A DNA stretch of 64,000 nt from Bog-752 sp963799395 (lineage in GTDB: Bacteria; Actinomycetota; Thermoleophilia; UBA2241): positions 1-64,000 of the forward strand of contig CAWCWZ010000040.1 of the NCBI GenBank assembly GCA_963799395.1, given 5' to 3'. Made by a program: the position numbers and the translations under genes. Below, in pieces: positions 9,055 through 18,134 of the stretch (position 1 is its first letter; every line of letters begins with the position of its first letter). Below the pieces are notes generated by a model. It ran no database searches. It was not told the DNA's origin and saw only the letters and a program-made list of their open reading frames with translations.

Positions 9055-10038
9055 ATCAAAGCGCTGCGCAGGGTCATCTTCTTCGTTCTGATCGTCGTCG
9101 TTCTCTACCTGCTGCTCCCGCGCCTGGTGGGTCCCGAGCGGGCCCTCGGCATGCTGCGTCACGCCCGCTGGCCGCTGCTCGTGGTGGCGGTCGTGGCCGA
9201 GGCCGCGTCGCTCGTCGGCTACGCCGACCTGTTCCGGCACGTCCTGCGCGTGCTCGACGTCCGTCTCGCCTTCGGCTCGGTCATGAACGTGGTGCTGGCC
9301 GGTCTGTCGTTCAGCCACCTGTTCGGCGCCGGGGGCGCGGCCGGCATGGTGGTGAGCTACAACGCGCTGCGCAAACGCGACGTGCCGCACGGGCTGATCT
9401 TCGTGGCGATCGCGGCCCAGAACTTCTTTACCTACATCGTGCTCTGGGCCATGTTCCTGGTGGCGCTCGTCTCGGTCGTGTCGAGCGGCCGGCTTCAGCC
9501 GTGGAGCTACGGGCTCGCGCTCATCCTGATCGTCGCCCTGCTGTGGCTGACTGGTTACGGACTGTACCTGTACCGCCACCGGCCCAGGATGCGCCGCCGC
9601 GTGTCGCAGGTCGCCGCTCTCATCAACCGCGTCTACCGCCGCGAACGCATACGGCCCGACCACATCGACGAGTGGCTCGACAGTCTGTTCACCGGCATGC
9701 GCCGCATGAGCACGCACCGCGGCGCCAAGCGCACCGCTGTCGCCTACTCCTGCATGTTCTGGGTGTTCGACCTGCTCTGCCTCTACCTGGTCTTCGCCGC
9801 GCTCGGGTACCACGTCCCCCTCGCGGCCCTCACCGTAAGCTATGCGGTGGCCAACGCGGTGGGCAGTCTGGCGCCGACCCCCGGCGGCCTGGGCGCGGTC
9901 GAAGGCCTGCTCATCACGTTGCTCGTGAGCTTCGACGTGCCGTCGCCCGAGGCGGTCGCGGTGGTGCTCGTCTACCGGCTGATCAACTTCTGGCTGCCGA
10001 TCCCGGTGGGGTTCGGCAGCTACCTCACGATCAGGTGA
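9055..10038 (+). CDS. UPF0104/flippase-like integral membrane protein (apparent AUC start)
   Basis: Membrane protein of the lysylphosphatidylglycerol synthase TM-region family (UPF0104), about 327 residues with 7-8 hydrophobic segments. Family features are the central GAGGAAG motif near residue 85 and a late ANAVGSLAPTPGGLGAVEG-type motif, usually seen in lipid or glycolipid flippase-like proteins. The first membrane helix lies upstream of the first in-frame GTG (9127). The only well-placed initiation site is GGAGGG at 9044-9049, 5 nt before ATC at 9055, in frame and starting IKALRR plus the helix. I therefore place the start at ATC; a G-to-C change from ATG is the alternative. Transport function is inferred. 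Confidence 0.75.
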   Translation: MKALRRVIFFVLIVVVLYLLLPRLVGPERALGMLRHARWPLLVVAVVAEAASLVGYADLFRHVLRVLDVRLAFGSVMNVVLAGLSFSHLFGAGGAAGMVVSYNALRKRDVPHGLIFVAIAAQNFFTYIVLWAMFLVALVSVVSSGRLQPWSYGLALILIVALLWLTGYGLYLYRHRPRMRRRVSQVAALINRVYRRERIRPDHIDEWLDSLFTGMRRMSTHRGAKRTAVAYSCMFWVFDLLCLYLVFAALGYHVPLAALTVSYAVANAVGSLAPTPGGLGAVEGLLITLLVSFDVPSPEAVAVVLVYRLINFWLPIPVGFGSYLTIR

Positions 10039-10048
10039 GCGCCCGGCT

Positions 10049-11806
10049 CTAGGCGACCCCTGCGCGGCGCAGCGAGGCCACGGTCAGGCTCCGCGGCAGT
10101 CGGTAGACCGTGATCACCGGCCCCTGTTCCCCAGGCCGCGGCGAGAACCTCGCGATCAGCCGACCGTGGCGACCGAGGGCCTCGTAAAAGGCGACCTGGG
10201 CCGGGTAGGTCGCGCGCGCGGCCAGCACGCGGCTGTCGACTTCGGAGCTGAGCACCACGTAGTCGACCCCGTGCGCCACGAGGAACCGCAGGCGCGCCTG
10301 GGGATCGCCAGCGCCGGGCAGGGGCAGGGGCAGCGGGTAGATCCGGTAGCTCGGCGTACTCAGGCTGGCGGCGGTGTAGAAGCGCAGGTCGAAGCGCCTC
10401 ACGAGCGGCGGCCCGTAGGGCTCCATGGCGATCACCGCGGTGGCCGGGAGATGCCGCTCGATCCAGACCTTGGCGACGGTGCGCACGTCGGTGCCGCTGA
10501 GCGAGCGCGAGTAGTTGATCGAGGCCCGCGCCGGCAGCACGATCGCCCCCAGCAGCAGCGCCGCGGCGACGGCCACGACCACGCCGCGGCGGCGGACGAC
10601 CGGCACCGAGGCGAGGGCCAGGCAGGCGCGCACGGCCAGCACGATCAGGAGCGGCACGATGGGCAGCAGGTAGCGGTCCATGAGCTCGTGCCACGAGCTC
10701 ACGTAGAGGTAGTAGGCGACCACGTAGGGAACGAGGATGAGGTCGGCGCGCGTGCGTTTGACGAGCGCCAGCACGACTCCCGCCAGGCAGAGCGCAAGCA
10801 GCACCACGCCCAGCGAGCCGACCAGGTTGACGCTCAGGTTGTACCAGTAGCCGTCGTGCACCTTCTCGAAGCCCAGCCAGCCGTTGGCGACGATCTGGTT
10901 CTGGCGGTAGAAGTCGCCCAGGAAGTGCCGCGGGTCGAGCACCGCGAACGGCGTGCTGAGCACGAAGGCGAGGAGCATCGGCGCCGCCACACGGCGCAGC
11001 GAACGGGCGGCCAGAGCCCTCCCCCGGTGGGCGACCGGCCGGTCGCGATAGACGTGCCAGCAGGCGATCACGCCGGGCACGACGAGCAGGCCGAGGTTGT
11101 ACTTGGTGCCGGTGGCAAGACCGGCGGCCAGGGCGCCGAGGAGCAGCGTGCGGGGGTCGCGCAGGCGCGACGCCCGCAGGAACAGCAGGAGCGCGAGCAG
11201 GCCGAACATGGTCGCCGGCACGTCGGTCACGGCCAGGTGAGAGTAGCGCACGTGCAGCGGCTCGACCGCGAGGAACAGCGCGGCGAGCAGGCCGACGGGC
11301 CGCGAGAAGGCCTCTTTGCCGAGATGGTAGACGAGGTAGACCGAGGTCACGCCGCAGGCGGCCACGACCGCGCGCCCGATGAGGTAGTAGGGGGTCGGGT
11401 TCGTGATGAAGGTGACCGGACTGATCAGCGTGGCGCCGTGCGGAAAGTAGAACTTGCTCACGAGCCAGGTGACCGATCCGATCATCGTGAACAGCATCGA
11501 CGGGTAGTAGAAGAACTCGGGGTTGAGGTGGCCGCGAGCGATCCGGAAAGCCCCCAGGAGCACGACCTTCTCGTCGGGGTCCTGGTAGGCGTAGGGCAGC
11601 CCCCAGCTCAGGCCCTTGAGCCGCAGGCAGGCAGCGAGGACGAGGATCGCCAGCACGACGAGGCCGGCCCAGCCGATCGCCGCAGACAGCCCGGCCACGG
11701 CCGCGAGGGCACGGCGCAATGCGCGCCGGGCAACGGTCATGAGCGGCGTGTGGAGACGGGTGCCCATCGGTCTTGTGCGCGCCATTCTATTCCCTTCGCA
11801 GCCCAA
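10049..11806 (-). CDS. GT39-family membrane glycosyltransferase
   Basis: GT-C fold glycosyltransferase, about 585 residues, with 10 or more membrane helices. The acidic catalytic loop after the first helix is present (YQDPDE), as in the PMT/ArnT family that uses polyprenyl-phosphate sugars as donors. A C-terminal soluble region of about 130 residues ends the protein. Internal starts (MARTRPMG, MTVARR) are possible; the first about 20 residues are uncertain. The gene faces the UPF0104 protein (10-nt gap) and follows deoC. The sugar and acceptor are unknown; envelope glycan or protein mannosylation are the usual roles. Confidence 0.8.
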   Translation of the reverse strand: MGCEGNRMARTRPMGTRLHTPLMTVARRALRRALAAVAGLSAAIGWAGLVVLAILVLAACLRLKGLSWGLPYAYQDPDEKVVLLGAFRIARGHLNPEFFYYPSMLFTMIGSVTWLVSKFYFPHGATLISPVTFITNPTPYYLIGRAVVAACGVTSVYLVYHLGKEAFSRPVGLLAALFLAVEPLHVRYSHLAVTDVPATMFGLLALLLFLRASRLRDPRTLLLGALAAGLATGTKYNLGLLVVPGVIACWHVYRDRPVAHRGRALAARSLRRVAAPMLLAFVLSTPFAVLDPRHFLGDFYRQNQIVANGWLGFEKVHDGYWYNLSVNLVGSLGVVLLALCLAGVVLALVKRTRADLILVPYVVAYYLYVSSWHELMDRYLLPIVPLLIVLAVRACLALASVPVVRRRGVVVAVAAALLLGAIVLPARASINYSRSLSGTDVRTVAKVWIERHLPATAVIAMEPYGPPLVRRFDLRFYTAASLSTPSYRIYPLPLPLPGAGDPQARLRFLVAHGVDYVVLSSEVDSRVLAARATYPAQVAFYEALGRHGRLIARFSPRPGEQGPVITVYRLPRSLTVASLRRAGVA

Positions 11807-11837
11807 GGAAAGCCGTTGGCGCGAGGCCTGGAAGCGG

Positions 11838-12539
11838 TCAGACGACTCCCTGAGCCGCGAAGAACTCCTGCATGATGCGGTCGCCGACGCTCGTGCCGAT
11901 GCGGGCCGCGCCGGCGTTGATCAGACGCTGCACGTCGTCGAACGTGCGCACGCCGCCGGAGGCCTTGACGGCCACCCGTTCGCTCAGGGCGTCGCGCAGC
12001 AGTTCGACGTCGTGGACGGTGGCGCCTTCGGGGCCCAGGCCGGTCGAGGTCTTGACGAAGTCGGCGCCGGTGCCTTCGACGATGCGGCAGGCCATCTTCT
12101 TGAGCTTGTTGGACAGGTAGCAGGTCTCGACGATGACCTTGACGAGCACGAGTCCGCGACCGTTGTTGACACCGGCCATGCGCACCGCGCGCACGACCCC
12201 GGTGAGCTCGTCGCGGACGTAGGTGAAGTCGCCCGAGAGCATCGCCGGCAGGCACATCACGACGTCGATCTCGTCGGCGCCGTGGGCCACCGCCTCTTCG
12301 GCGGCCACGACCTTGGAGCGCATGCCGTCGGCCCCGAACGGAAAGCCGACGACCGTGCAGACCTTGACGTCGGAGTCCACGAGAAGCCGGCCGCAGAGCT
12401 GCACCCAGTGAGGCAGCACGCAGACGGCGGCGAAGTGGTACTCGGCCGCCTGCTCACAGAGTCGCTCGATGTCGAGACGGGTCGCGTCGGGCTGCAGGAG
12501 GGTGTGGTCGATCGTCTTGGCAAGTTCCTCAGCGTGCAC
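11838..12539 (-). CDS. deoC: Deoxyribose-phosphate aldolase
   Basis: Class I aldolase cleaving 2-deoxyribose-5-phosphate to glyceraldehyde-3-phosphate and acetaldehyde, 233 residues, the usual bacterial length. The Schiff-base Lys is in FVKTSTG and the second active-site Lys in VKASGG. The conserved N-terminal DHTLLQPDAT and the VVGFPFG motif are present. The start is GTG. Upstream (12540-12693) lies the era terminator and a TATACT -10-like element at 12598-12603, so deoC may have its own promoter. With cdd nearby it forms a nucleoside salvage pair. Confidence 0.93.
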   Translation of the reverse strand: MHAEELAKTIDHTLLQPDATRLDIERLCEQAAEYHFAAVCVLPHWVQLCGRLLVDSDVKVCTVVGFPFGADGMRSKVVAAEEAVAHGADEIDVVMCLPAMLSGDFTYVRDELTGVVRAVRMAGVNNGRGLVLVKVIVETCYLSNKLKKMACRIVEGTGADFVKTSTGLGPEGATVHDVELLRDALSERVAVKASGGVRTFDDVQRLINAGAARIGTSVGDRIMQEFFAAQGVV

Positions 12540-12608
12540 CGGGCAGCCCTCCCTTCCGTGCTCTCGGGCGCGCCGGCCGCGCCGGCCATCGCCTGTGAGT
12601 ATATCAAA

Positions 12609-12671
12609 GCGCCGTCGTCTCAGGCGGCCCGGCGGGCCCAGGCCGCGCCGGACCGCCTGAGACGACGGCGC
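12609..12671 (-). terminator. Rho-independent terminator after era
   Basis: A perfect 19-bp inverted repeat (GCGCCGTCGTCTCAGGCGG and its complement) with a 25-nt GC-rich loop, 22 nt after the era stop. On the minus strand the stem is followed by TTTGATAT, the closest thing to a U-tract in the window. It separates the long core operon from deoC. Confidence 0.75.
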
Positions 12672-12693
12672 CGCAGCGGCGCCGGACGCCCCG

Positions 12694-13584
12694 TCAGAGC
12701 AGGTGGTCGACGTAGCGGTCGTCGCGTCGCCAGTGCTTGCGCACCTTGACGCGCAGCGAAAGAAACACGCGGGCGCCGAGGACGGTCTCGATCTCGCCCC
12801 GCGCGCCGCTGCCGATGCGCTTGACGACGCTCCCCCCCTTGCCGATGAGGATGGCCTTCTGGGACTCGTGCTCGACGATCAGGTAGGCCTCGATCTCGAC
12901 CAGCGAGTCGCCGGGACGTTCGGCGATCGACTCGACCTGGACCGCGACCGCGTGCGGCACCTCCTCGCGAGTGACGCGCAGGGCCTGCTCGCGGATGAGC
13001 TCGCCGACGAGCAGCTCGAGCGGCTGGTCGGAGATCTCGCCCTCGGGAAAGTAGACGGGGCCTTCGGGCATGGCGGCCACCAGCGCCGCGACGACCTCGG
13101 CGAGGCCGTCCCCGCGCAGCGCGCTGATCGGCCTCACCTCTCCCCCACCGAGCAGCTCTTCGGCCGACTCGCGCCGGGCCTCGAGGACGGAGCGGCTGAC
13201 GGCGTCGACCTTGTTCAGGACGGCGACGTAGGGCGTACGGGCCGAGGCCACGGCCCGGGCGATGTAGTGATCGCCGCCGCCCGGCGCTTCGGCGGCGTTC
13301 AGCATGAACAGGGCGGCGTCGACTTCGGACAGGGTGGCGTCGACCGTCGCCTGCATCCTGCGGGTGAGAGAGTCGAAGGGCCGCTGAAAGCCCGGCAGGT
13401 CGAGCAGCACGAGCTGGAAGTCGTCGCCGGTGACGACCCCACTGATGCGCCGCCGCGTGGTCTGCGGATGGTCCGACACGATGCTCACCTTGCGGCCCAC
13501 GAGCCGGTTGACGAGCGTCGACTTGCCGACGTTGGGACGGCCCAGCACCGCCACGAAGCCGGAGCGAAACGGAGGGCCGCTCAT
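12694..13584 (-). CDS. era: GTPase Era
   Basis: Ribosome-assembly GTPase binding 16S rRNA, 296 residues. G1 is GRPNVGKST, G2 is in the TTRRR region, G3 DLPG and G4 NKVD; the C-terminal KH domain has IGKGG. The ATG start overlaps the cdd stop by 4 nt (ATGA), which excludes the longer open frame upstream. It is the last gene of the core operon, which ends in a strong hairpin 22 nt downstream. Confidence 0.96.
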   Translation of the reverse strand: MSGPPFRSGFVAVLGRPNVGKSTLVNRLVGRKVSIVSDHPQTTRRRISGVVTGDDFQLVLLDLPGFQRPFDSLTRRMQATVDATLSEVDAALFMLNAAEAPGGGDHYIARAVASARTPYVAVLNKVDAVSRSVLEARRESAEELLGGGEVRPISALRGDGLAEVVAALVAAMPEGPVYFPEGEISDQPLELLVGELIREQALRVTREEVPHAVAVQVESIAERPGDSLVEIEAYLIVEHESQKAILIGKGGSVVKRIGSGARGEIETVLGARVFLSLRVKVRKHWRRDDRYVDHLL

Positions 13585-14069
13585 GGCGCCGGGCGCGGCA
13601 TGCGAAAGGGCGCGCGCAGCAGGTTGGAGAGCGAAACGACCCGCAACCGGCCAGGCTCGTCGGCCGGCGCGCCCAGTGACCCATCGGCCGGCGCGCCCGG
13701 TGACCCGTCGGCCGGCGCCGGCGCCACCACCACCAGGTCGAGCTCGCCGAACTCGGCCAGCGCCTGCAGGCAGGCGCCGCAGGGCAGGATCGGCGCCCCG
13801 GACCCGTTGGCCACGGCAAGCGCCGCGAAGTTCCGCTCGCCGGACGTGACCGCGGCGGCCAGGGCGCCGCGCTCGGCGCACAGACCGACCGGGTACGAGG
13901 CGTTCTCGACGTTCACGCCGGTGAAGGTGGCGCCGGCGGCGGTCACGAGGGCCGCCCCCACGCAGACGCCCGAGTACGGCGCGTAGGCCTGCGCGGCGGC
14001 GGCTCTGGCTTGCAGCCAGAGCCGCCGCTCGGCGCCGCCGGCCGGCCGCCCGAGGATCGTCTCGTCCAT
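13581..14069 (-). CDS. cdd: Cytidine deaminase with a repetitive C-terminal insert
   Basis: Zinc-dependent deamination of cytidine/deoxycytidine, 162 residues. Catalytic elements are NVENASYP, CAERGA (zinc Cys and catalytic Glu) and PCGACLQALAEF (two zinc Cys). The usual tetrameric enzyme is about 130-135 residues. The extra length is a Pro/Ala/Asp/Gly insert near residues 115-140, encoded by a 24-nt tandem repeat and placed before the last strand and helix (RVVSLSNLLRAPF). It sits between dgkA-PAP2 (14-nt gap) and era (4-nt overlap), the common Gram-positive order. Confidence 0.92.
   Translation of the reverse strand: MDETILGRPAGGAERRLWLQARAAAAQAYAPYSGVCVGAALVTAAGATFTGVNVENASYPVGLCAERGALAAAVTSGERNFAALAVANGSGAPILPCGACLQALAEFGELDLVVVAPAPADGSPGAPADGSLGAPADEPGRLRVVSLSNLLRAPFRMPRPAP
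13660..13725. repeat. 24-nt tandem repeat inside cdd
   Basis: Units at 13660-13683, 13684-13707 and a partial unit at 13708-13725, each beginning TCGGCCGGCG. They keep frame and encode repeated PADGSxGA, expanding a surface loop of cytidine deaminase. Confidence 0.85.
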
Positions 14070-14083
14070 GCTCGCCTCGATCC

Positions 14084-14818
14084 CTAGTACAGCGGATAGA
14101 ACAGCCGAAAGACGAGCACCGTCAGGCCGGCGCCGAGCAGCCCGCCGAGGGCCACCTCGAGCCAGGTGTGGATGCCGGCCTGCACGCGGCTCTGGGCGGT
14201 CAGCACGGCCATCACCAGGGCGATCAGCGAGATCGGCAGGTCGAAGGCGGTGCCCGAGGCGACGAACGTGACCGCCACCCAGCCGCCGAAGGCGACGGCG
14301 GCGTGGCCACTGGGCAGACCGCCACGCAGGGGCGTGCCGCGCCCCGTGAGGGCTTTCACGGCGATCACCACGACGACCAGCAGAAAGAAGGTGATCGCGG
14401 CCACGTCGATCGGCGTCTGGCGCACCTTGTTCAGTACGGTGTAGGGCACGCCGGTGACCCGGTCGTAGAACACGAGGTAGGCGACGACGAGCGCGTTCAT
14501 GGTGGCCACGAGCACCGCCCCGGCGGCGACGTCCTTGGCCAGCTTGGCCAGCGGGTCGTAGCGCGACGTGAAGATGTCGATGGCGTACTCGAGCGCCGTG
14601 TTCAGCATCTCGGTGATGAACACGAAGGAGATGGCCACGAACAGGGCCACGATGGAGAGGCGGTCGAGATCGAAGAAGAAGGCGGCGACCAGGACGACGA
14701 TCGCGAGACCCACGTGGATCTTCATGTTCCGCTGCGTGCGGACGACGTGGATGATGCCCTCGAAGGCGTAGTTGAAGCTCTGCAGGAGGGAGATGCGGCT
14801 CTCGTCAGACTTGGCCAA
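14084..14818 (-). CDS. dgkA: Undecaprenol/diacylglycerol kinase fused to PAP2 phosphatase
   Basis: A 244-residue two-domain membrane protein. Residues about 1-120 are a DgkA-type kinase with the EMLNTALEYAID active-site helix; Gram-positive members phosphorylate undecaprenol. Residues about 130-244 are a PAP2 phosphatase domain with PSGH and SRxxxGxH motifs, able in principle to dephosphorylate undecaprenyl diphosphate or phosphatidate. The fusion would place both supply routes for undecaprenyl phosphate in one chain. The TTG start at 14818 is preceded by GGAGGG and overlaps ybeY by 14 nt. The usual KxxxxxxRP part of the PAP2 signature is not obvious, so phosphatase activity is less certain than kinase activity. 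Confidence 0.88.
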   Translation of the reverse strand: MAKSDESRISLLQSFNYAFEGIIHVVRTQRNMKIHVGLAIVVLVAAFFFDLDRLSIVALFVAISFVFITEMLNTALEYAIDIFTSRYDPLAKLAKDVAAGAVLVATMNALVVAYLVFYDRVTGVPYTVLNKVRQTPIDVAAITFFLLVVVVIAVKALTGRGTPLRGGLPSGHAAVAFGGWVAVTFVASGTAFDLPISLIALVMAVLTAQSRVQAGIHTWLEVALGGLLGAGLTVLVFRLFYPLY

Positions 14819-15272
14819 GCAGACCCTCCCAGCTCGCGTCGTCGAGGTGGCGCGCCTGGCGCAGGGCCATCTCTCCGGCGTCGGCGTCGTGGTCGTAGCC
14901 GAGCACGTGCAGCGTGCCGTGAACGAGCAGCATGGCGATCTCGAAGGCGAGCGGCGTGCCGGCGGCCCGCGCCTGGGCCGCCGCCCGCCGCGGGCACACG
15001 ACGACATCGCCCAGAAGGCGCGGCACACCGGACTCCGGCTCGCTTGCGTCGTCGCCGTCTTCGAGCGGAAAGGCGAGCACGTCGGTGACCTCGTCGTGAC
15101 CCAGGTACTCGCGGTTGAGCCGGCGCATGCGGGCCGCGCCGACGAACCGCACGCCCAGCTCGCCCGACCTCATGTCCTCGCCGGCGAGCACGCCCGTGAC
15201 GAGGCGCGTGACCGCCTCGGGGTCGACGGCCAGTCGGGTGAGATTGACGACCTCGACGCTGACCGCGCTCAC
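14805..15272 (-). CDS. ybeY: Endoribonuclease YbeY (16S rRNA maturation)
   Basis: Zinc-dependent single-strand RNase acting in 16S 3' end processing and ribosome quality control, 155 residues. The metal motif HGTLHVLGYDH near residue 118 is intact, and TDVLAFP precedes it. The GTG start overlaps the phoH stop by 4 nt. It is followed directly by dgkA, as in many Firmicutes and deep actinobacteria. Confidence 0.95.
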   Translation of the reverse strand: MSAVSVEVVNLTRLAVDPEAVTRLVTGVLAGEDMRSGELGVRFVGAARMRRLNREYLGHDEVTDVLAFPLEDGDDASEPESGVPRLLGDVVVCPRRAAAQARAAGTPLAFEIAMLLVHGTLHVLGYDHDADAGEMALRQARHLDDASWEGLLGQV

Positions 15273-16249
15273 CGGTGGCCGCCGGGGTCGCGCCGGCTTT
15301 CGCTGCGCTCGCCGTACTCCTTGTAGGCGGCCACGATGCGCTGCACCAGCTTGTGGCGCACGACGTCGCGCTGGTCGAAGGTTACGAACGAGATGTCGGG
15401 GATCTCGCCGAGCACCTCGGGCACGAGGGCGAGGCCCGACTGGCGGCCGCGCGGCAGGTCGATCTGCGTGACGTCGCCGGTCACCACCATGAGCGACCCG
15501 AAACCAAGTCTCGTGAGGAACATCTTGATCTGCTCGGGGGTCGTGTTCTGGGCTTCGTCTAAAATGATGAAGGAGTCGTTCAGCGTGCGGCCGCGCATGT
15601 AGGCGAGCGGCGCGATCTCGATCTCGCCCTTCTCGACGAGCGCCGCCAGCTTGTCGCCGCTCATCATGTCGTAGAGCGCGTCGAACAGCGGCCTGAAGTA
15701 GGGGTCGACCTTCTCGGAGACGGTGCCCGGCAGGAACCCGAGGCTCTCCCCCGCCTCGACCGCCGGCCGGGTCAGGATGATGCGCCCCACGCGCTTGTTC
15801 GAGAAGGCTTCGACGGCGGCGGCCACCGCCAGATAGGTCTTGCCCGTGCCGGCGGGTCCGATCCCGAAGGTGATCGTGTTGGCGCGGATGGCGTCGACGT
15901 ACTGCTTCTGGTGGGTCGTGCGCGGCCCGATCTGGCGCCCCCGGTGGCTCCAGACGATGTCGCCGTAGACCTCGGAGGGCTTGCCGTTCTCGCTCACCGC
16001 GATGTCGACGAGCGACTCGACGGCGCCCGCGTCGACCGGTCGCCCGGAGCGGATCACGAGCAGCAGCTCGCCGACCACGCTCGCGGCCTGCTCGACCCCG
16101 GCGTCGTCGCCGGACAGGCGCAGCTGATCGCCGCGCAGCGTGACCTGGCAGCGCAGCTCACGTTCGAGGACCTTGAGGTTGGCGTCGTGCTCCCCGGCGA
16201 GGGCGAGGGCCTCGGCGTTGTCGCCGAGCTCGATCGTCTTGTGCGTCAT
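15269..16249 (-). CDS. phoH: PhoH-like ATPase
   Basis: PhoH/YbeZ family P-loop ATPase, 326 residues. An N-terminal KH-like region of about 110 residues is followed by Walker A GPAGTGKT, Walker B FIILDEAQN and the TGDxTQIDLP motif. In other bacteria the protein works with YbeY on RNA; here the two genes overlap by 4 nt. The ATG start has GGAGG in front and lies 43 nt after yqeY. Confidence 0.95.
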   Translation of the reverse strand: MTHKTIELGDNAEALALAGEHDANLKVLERELRCQVTLRGDQLRLSGDDAGVEQAASVVGELLLVIRSGRPVDAGAVESLVDIAVSENGKPSEVYGDIVWSHRGRQIGPRTTHQKQYVDAIRANTITFGIGPAGTGKTYLAVAAAVEAFSNKRVGRIILTRPAVEAGESLGFLPGTVSEKVDPYFRPLFDALYDMMSGDKLAALVEKGEIEIAPLAYMRGRTLNDSFIILDEAQNTTPEQIKMFLTRLGFGSLMVVTGDVTQIDLPRGRQSGLALVPEVLGEIPDISFVTFDQRDVVRHKLVQRIVAAYKEYGERSESRRDPGGHR

Positions 16250-16292
16250 GGCCTCCTCGCGGCCGCCCCGGCCGGCGCCGGCGCGACCTTCA

Positions 16293-16754
16293 TCAGCCGC
16301 CCAGCCGGTCGCGCACCAGGCCCTTTACGAGCGCACCGTCGGCGCTGCCCGCTACCTTCTTCATGACCGTGCCCATCACCTTGCCCATGTCCTTCATGGT
16401 GGTCGCGCCCAGCTCGGCGATCGTCTCGTCGACGATCGCCGCGAGGGCGTCGTCGCCGAGCTCCGCTGGCAGATAGGCGACGATCAGGCCTTCTTCGTAG
16501 CGCTCCTGGGCGGCGAGCTCGCCGCGGCCGGCGCCGTCGTAGAGCTCGGCGGCTTCGAGACGGCGCTTGCGCTCGCGCTTGAGAACGACGATCTCGGCGG
16601 CCGCGTCGGGGGTCGCGCCGGCGTCGATGCGTTCCTTCTTGAGGGCCGCGGTCAGCAGCCGCAGGGCCTGGGTGCGCTGCTTGTCGCCGGCCTTGAGGGC
16701 GACGACGGTGTCGGCCTTGATACGCACCTCCAGGGCGCCCGCTTCGCGGATCAC
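16293..16754 (-). CDS. yqeY: GatB/YqeY domain protein
   Basis: A 153-residue stand-alone YqeY protein, all-helical, related to the tail domain of the amidotransferase subunit GatB. Family features are the RxxxLRLLxAALKKxRID region near residue 30, the ERYEEGLIVAYLP segment and the C-terminal MGKVMGTVMKKV-GSADGALV. The GTG start overlaps the mtaB stop (GTGA), with AAAGGAG located inside the end of mtaB. Its biochemical role is not firmly known; the position between mtaB and phoH is conserved. Confidence 0.93.
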   Translation of the reverse strand: MIREAGALEVRIKADTVVALKAGDKQRTQALRLLTAALKKERIDAGATPDAAAEIVVLKRERKRRLEAAELYDGAGRGELAAQERYEEGLIVAYLPAELGDDALAAIVDETIAELGATTMKDMGKVMGTVMKKVAGSADGALVKGLVRDRLGG

Positions 16755-18134
16755 ATGATCACTCCTTTCACGCCGTCTCGATGAAGGGCCTCGGCCACGG
16801 CGTCGACCAGGCGGCCGCGAGCGGCGACGCCCCTCAGGTAGTAGCGCACATACGTCGAACTGTACCCCCTCCACTCGCCGTCGCGGTACTCCTCGACCAG
16901 GACTTTCGCCGGCCGGCGAAGCGAGGCGGCGGCGGCGGCGCTGCGCGCGGCCGCCGCCGCCTCGCGCGCCAGGAGCGCCCGCGCCCTGACCGTGGCGACC
17001 GGCAGCGGTGCCAGCGCCGCCGCCGGCGTCCCGGGCCGCGGCGAATAGGAGAAGACGTGCACCCTCGCAAAGAGACCGGCGCCCGGCGCGATGGCGGAGA
17101 GCGAGCGGGCGAAGGCCTTGTCGTCCTCGGTCGCAAAGCCCACGATCAGGTCGGTGGAGAGGGCGAGACCGGGCAGCCGCCGGCGCGCGGCGGCGACCGC
17201 CGCGCGGTACTCGCGCCACGTATACGGGCGGCCCATGGCCCGCAGCACGCCATCGTCGGCCGACTGCAGCGGCACGTGCAGATGACGGGCCACCAGCGGG
17301 TCGCCGAGGGCCTCGAGGAGCTCCTCCGTCAGGTGCCGCGGCTCGATGGACGACAGACGCAGGCGGGCGAGCCCGGGGACTCGTGCGAGCCGCGTGACCA
17401 GGGCGGCCAGGCCGGCGCCGCTCGCCGGATCGCGGTAGGCGCCGACGTCGATGCCGGAGAGCACGATCTCGCCGCGGCCGGCGTCGACCGCGGCCCGCGC
17501 CCGGGCGACGGCGGCGTCGGCCGCAAGGCTCCAGGGACGTCCCCTCACGAGCCGCACGGCGCAGTAGGAGCAGTGTCCGGCGCAGCCGTCCTGGACCTTC
17601 AGCGTGAACCGGGTGCGCCCGTCCTGGTCCGCCGGCACAGCCGCCGCCGGACCAGGGCTCTCGTGGTCGACGACCGCGTCGCCCCGGGCGGCATGCGCCC
17701 GGCAAGGCCGTCGCCGACCGGCCGCCGGCCTCGAGCACGCGCCGCGCCACGGTCTCGACGCCGGCCGCCCGACCGGCCGAGGCCGACACCAGGGCGACGC
17801 CGGCGTCGGCGAACTGCTCTGGCCGCAGCGCCGCGGCGCAGCCGGCCACGACCACCGGCCGGCCGTGAGCGGCGAGCCGCCGGGCGAGCTGGCGCGACGA
17901 ACGCTCGGCCTCGCCGGTGACGCCGCACGTAAGGAGCACCTGGACGTCGGCCTCGGCGGGATCGCCGACCGGCCGGCAGCCGTGCCGCGTCAAGCAGGCG
18001 AGGACCGCCTCGCTGTCGGCCTGGCTCACCTTGCAGCCGGCGAAGTCGGCGTGGACGCGTAGCGGGGCGCTCCCGTCGAGTTCGCCGGTGGCGACGCCGG
18101 CGCCGACTGGGCGCCCTTGCCGGCCGCCCGTCAT
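16751..18134 (-). CDS. mtaB: tRNA (N6-threonylcarbamoyladenosine-37) methylthiotransferase MtaB (frameshifted)
   Basis: Radical SAM enzyme converting t6A37 to ms2t6A in tRNA. The N-terminal UPF0004 domain has GCKVSQADSE with a ligating Cys and further Cys at LTCGV and AGCAA. The central radical SAM motif is CAGHCSYC, followed by LSGIDVGAY and STDLIVGF. The C-terminal TRAM-like region is short. The ATG overlaps the prmA stop (ATGA). The frame changes once near 17699 (one extra base) inside a Gly/Arg/Pro-rich linker, so the original joins cleanly at either side. It is translationally coupled to yqeY. Confidence 0.88.
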
